Assembly (NCBI RefSeq): GCF_000272005.1
Contig: NZ_AKKU01000011.1
Coordinates: forward strand, 372,001 to 436,000
DNA: 64,000 nt
Source: Alishewanella agri BL06
GTDB taxonomy: Bacteria; Pseudomonadota; Gammaproteobacteria; Enterobacterales; Alteromonadaceae
Direction: 5' to 3'
Positions 63,458-64,000 of the stretch are shown piece by piece (within the stretch, counting starts at the first letter, position 1; each line of letters opens with the position of its first letter). Under the pieces are notes generated by a model. That model was not told the origin of the DNA. It saw only the letters and a program-made list of their open reading frames with translations, and did not search any database. Position numbers and translations under genes: made by a program.

Positions 63458-63485
63458 ATATGGGGCTTTTTCCGGAAACTTCAAT
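63458..63485 (-). promoter_or_regulatory. Sigma-32 heat-shock-type promoter of lon
   Basis: On the minus strand ATTGAAG (consensus CTTGAAA) is followed after 13 bases by CCCCATAT (consensus CCCCATnT). It lies 45-72 bp before the lon start. The -10 box is a full match; the -35 has two mismatches. Confidence 0.75.
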
Positions 63486-63494
63486 TCATCAGAT

Positions 63495-63522
63495 AAAAAA
63501 GGAGCTTTGCAGCTCCTTTTTT
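63495..63522 (-). terminator. Rho-independent terminator of clpX
   Basis: On the minus strand AAAAAAGGAGCT pairs with AGCTCCTTTTTT around GCAA, a perfect 12-bp stem ending in T's. It begins directly at the clpX stop and isolates lon from clpX. Confidence 0.9.
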
Positions 63523-64000
63523 TAATGCGATTCGGCTACCGCCGGCTCGCTGCTCTCGTAGATAAGTATGGGCTGACTCTCGCCGCGGATCACTGTCTCG
63601 TCAATAACGACCTTGCTGACATCCTGCATCGACGGTAATTCGTACATGGTGTCCAGCAACACGCCTTCAACGATAGAGCGTAAACCCCGGGCGCCGGTCT
63701 TACGGTCCATGGCTTTTTGCGCGATGGCTTTTAATGCATCATCGCGAAACTCCAGATCGACCTCTTCCATCGCAAATAAGGCAGCGAACTGCTTAATCAG
63801 CGCATTCTTTGGCTGACTCAGGATTTGCATCAAGGCAGCCAGGTCAAGTTCGGTTAAGGTAGCAACAACTGGCAAACGACCAATAAATTCCGGGATCAGG
63901 CCGTATTTCACTAAATCTTCTGGCTCGACATCGCGGAAACTCTCGGTCAGGCTGCGGCTACTTTCTTTGCTTTTCACTTCAGCGCCAAAACCAATACCTG
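63522..64000 (-). CDS. clpX: ClpX, ATP-binding subunit of ClpXP (5' part outside window)
   Basis: Only the last 158 or so residues are present; the frame stays open to the end of the window. [13 protein letters not shown] (the pore-2/IGF-loop region that docks with ClpP), [19 protein letters not shown] and [25 protein letters not shown] (sensor 2) identify ClpX. The C-terminus ends AVAESH. It precedes lon in the conserved clpX-lon-hupB-ppiD order. Confidence 0.97.
   Translation of the reverse strand, partial: GIGFGAEVKSKESSRSLTESFRDVEPEDLVKYGLIPEFIGRLPVVATLTELDLAALMQILSQPKNALIKQFAALFAMEEVDLEFRDDALKAIAQKAMDRKTGARGLRSIVEGVLLDTMYELPSMQDVSKVVIDETVIRGESQPILIYESSEPAVAESH

Noticed and set aside
1..64000. 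Defence island, prophage, CRISPR or integrative element
   Set aside because: No repeat-spacer array, integrase, phage structural gene, restriction enzyme or toxin-antitoxin pair was seen; the gene order is ordinary core chromosome.

Overview
The window reads as one continuous stretch of chromosome from a gammaproteobacterium. Gene content and protein style (polar-flagellar PomAB, RibBX, PhhAB-TyrR tyrosine catabolism, psp-ycjXF-sap clustering, gln-rich proteins, moderate GC) fit the Alteromonadales/Chromatiaceae border, with Rheinheimera, Alishewanella or Arsukibacterium as the best guess. That placement is inference from gene content; no rRNA gene is present. Almost all genes are housekeeping. 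There is no phage, plasmid, CRISPR array or intact insertion sequence.

Layout. 1-4.2 kb: an RND efflux adaptor (cut at its 5' end) and pump, closed by a strong terminator. 4.3-6.9 kb: an SDR enzyme overlapping a renalase-like FAD enzyme, then a 314-bp non-coding element with perfect 24-bp terminal inverted repeats and nested internal arms, then msrA. 7-9 kb: btuB behind a cobalamin riboswitch. 9-12.3 kb: yajQ, a VanZ-like protein overlapping panE, and thiI. 12.4-17.3 kb: pomAB, divergent from xseB-ispA-dxs. 17.4-20.4 kb: a 1002-residue sensor with a beta-propeller, Y_Y_Y domain and degenerate GGDEF domain. 20.4-27.6 kb: nrdR-ribD-ribE-ribBX-ribH-nusB-(terminator)-thiL-pgpA, with glyA upstream. 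27.8-37.2 kb: SOS-type dinB, a cold-shock protein, a DEAD-box helicase, a DUF2058 protein, a TraB/GumN protein, a methyltransferase-gloB-mltD cluster, and small or sensory proteins of unknown role.

37.3-44.3 kb is a complete phenylalanine/tyrosine degradation cluster (phhA-phhB, tyrR, hpd-hmgA-fahA-maiA). TyrR-box-like palindromes lie upstream of phhA and hpd. 44.5-46.7 kb: cheV and a methionine gamma-lyase. 46.8-57.1 kb: the envelope-stress cluster pspABC-ycjXF, with divergent pspF leading straight into overlapping sapABCDF. 57.2-58.4 kb: an unusual solute-binding/PDC-like fusion. 58.5-64 kb: ppiD, hupB, lon (with a sigma-32-like promoter) and the 3' part of clpX, the usual protein-quality-control order read on the minus strand.

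Nothing here is clearly a new multi-gene system. The most interesting items are the multi-armed repeat element lying between two divergent genes, the asymmetric SapD/SapF ATPase pair, the degenerate-GGDEF propeller sensor, the periplasmic binding-protein/PDC-like fusion, an orphan plus-strand terminator near the cold-shock gene, and a terminator placed between nusB and thiL.
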